From: Hyphomicrobiales bacterium
Lineage (GTDB): Bacteria > Pseudomonadota > Alphaproteobacteria > Rhizobiales > Beijerinckiaceae
Reading direction: 5' to 3'
DNA length: 6,654 bases
Assembly: GCA_028865375.1 (NCBI GenBank)
Contig: JAGWKJ010000131.1
Span: 1 to 6,654 of the forward strand
Under the pieces are notes generated by a model, which was not told the origin of the DNA, did no database searches, and worked only from the letters and a program-made list of their open reading frames with translations. Positions 6,310 to 6,654 of the stretch are shown here, piece after piece. The position numbers and the translations under genes are program-made. Position 1 is the stretch's first letter; each line of letters opens with the position of its first letter.

Positions 6310-6654
6310 GCGCTTTCCTCCTCGACACGTTCGGCAAGCTGCTGGCCGCGCTGCCGCTGACGCTGGAGGTCTGGGCGCTGTCGATGCTGGTGGGCGGCGC
6401 GGTCGCCGCCGGGGTGACCTGGGCGCGGCTCGCGGGCGGGCCCGTCGGCGCGGCGTTCGGACGGGCATACGTGTTCGTGTTCCGCGGCGCGCCGCTGCTG
6501 GTGCAATTATTCTTCGTCTACTACGGACTGGCCTCGATCGGGGCGGTGCGGACGAGCGTGTTCTGGCCGTTCCTGCGCGACGCCTTCGATTGCGCGGTGC
6601 TGGCGCTCTCCCTTTGCACCGCGGCCTACCAGAGCGAAATCTTCCGCGGCGCGC
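6306..6654 (+). CDS. Polar amino acid ABC transporter permease, HisM/OccM-like, 3' end outside window
   Basis: The ATG at 6306 overlaps the stop of the preceding permease (ATGA), and the frame stays open to the window edge for 116 residues plus one base. The product begins MSAFLLDTFGKLLAALPLTL, followed by a first membrane helix at about 18-40. The permease hallmark FRGAPLLVQLFFVYYG is at 59-74, and a WPFLRDAF block and LCTAAYQSEIFRG (103-115) are typical of HisM/OccM-type subunits. About half of a ~235-residue protein is visible; the EAA loop lies beyond the edge. GGGGG (6297-6301), four bases before the ATG, is a mediocre ribosome binding site, so coupling to the upstream gene is likely. 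Leu68 uses TTA, a rare codon in DNA this GC-rich. The ATPase gene (HisP/OccP type) is not in view. Confidence 0.92.
   Translation, partial: MSAFLLDTFGKLLAALPLTLEVWALSMLVGGAVAAGVTWARLAGGPVGAAFGRAYVFVFRGAPLLVQLFFVYYGLASIGAVRTSVFWPFLRDAFDCAVLALSLCTAAYQSEIFRGA

Noticed and set aside
1..6654. Search for CRISPR arrays, insertion sequences, tRNA or other RNA genes, attachment sites
   Set aside because: No spaced direct repeats, transposase motifs, terminal inverted repeats, cloverleaf-like sequences or integrase genes were seen by eye on either strand.

Overview
The window is very GC-rich, and all seven genes I can support lie on the + strand, tightly packed with no gene-free stretch above about 95 bases. 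A fused IspD-IspF enzyme, a stand-alone CinA C-terminal domain protein directly behind it, and an opine/basic-amino-acid type ABC transporter together suggest an alphaproteobacterium, probably of the order Hyphomicrobiales. That placement is inference from gene content; no RNA marker is present.

Layout. (1) Bases 1-1127 hold the C-terminal 374 residues of an amylosucrase (GH13), cut by the left window edge. (2) After a 31-base gap with a good ribosome binding site come ispDF (1159-2355) and, through an ATGA overlap, a 161-residue CinA/PncC-type NMN amidohydrolase (2352-2837). (3) A SulP-family anion transporter with a C-terminal STAS domain occupies 2905-4599. (4) From 4691 to the right edge runs a polar amino acid ABC transporter operon: a periplasmic binding protein, then two inner-membrane permeases that overlap by ATGA. 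The second permease is cut by the window edge, and the ATPase gene is expected just beyond or elsewhere.

How the genes relate. Amylosucrase makes alpha-glucan from sucrose. IspDF carries out two steps of the MEP isoprenoid pathway. The CinA-type protein belongs to pyridine nucleotide salvage. SulP moves an inorganic or small organic anion. The ABC system imports a basic amino acid or opine. No single pathway unites them. The window looks like a run of ordinary metabolic and transport genes in at least two transcription units, with promoter-like sequences at 2834-2862 and, more convincingly, 4579-4607.

I found no convincing undescribed system: no mobile element, CRISPR array, RNA gene, toxin-antitoxin pair or phage gene. 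The points most worth a second look are the perfect stem-loop that abuts the ribosome binding site between the binding protein and permease genes, the AT-rich promoter candidate at the end of sulP, the placement of amylosucrase just upstream of ispDF, and the unassigned substrates of the SulP and ABC transporters.
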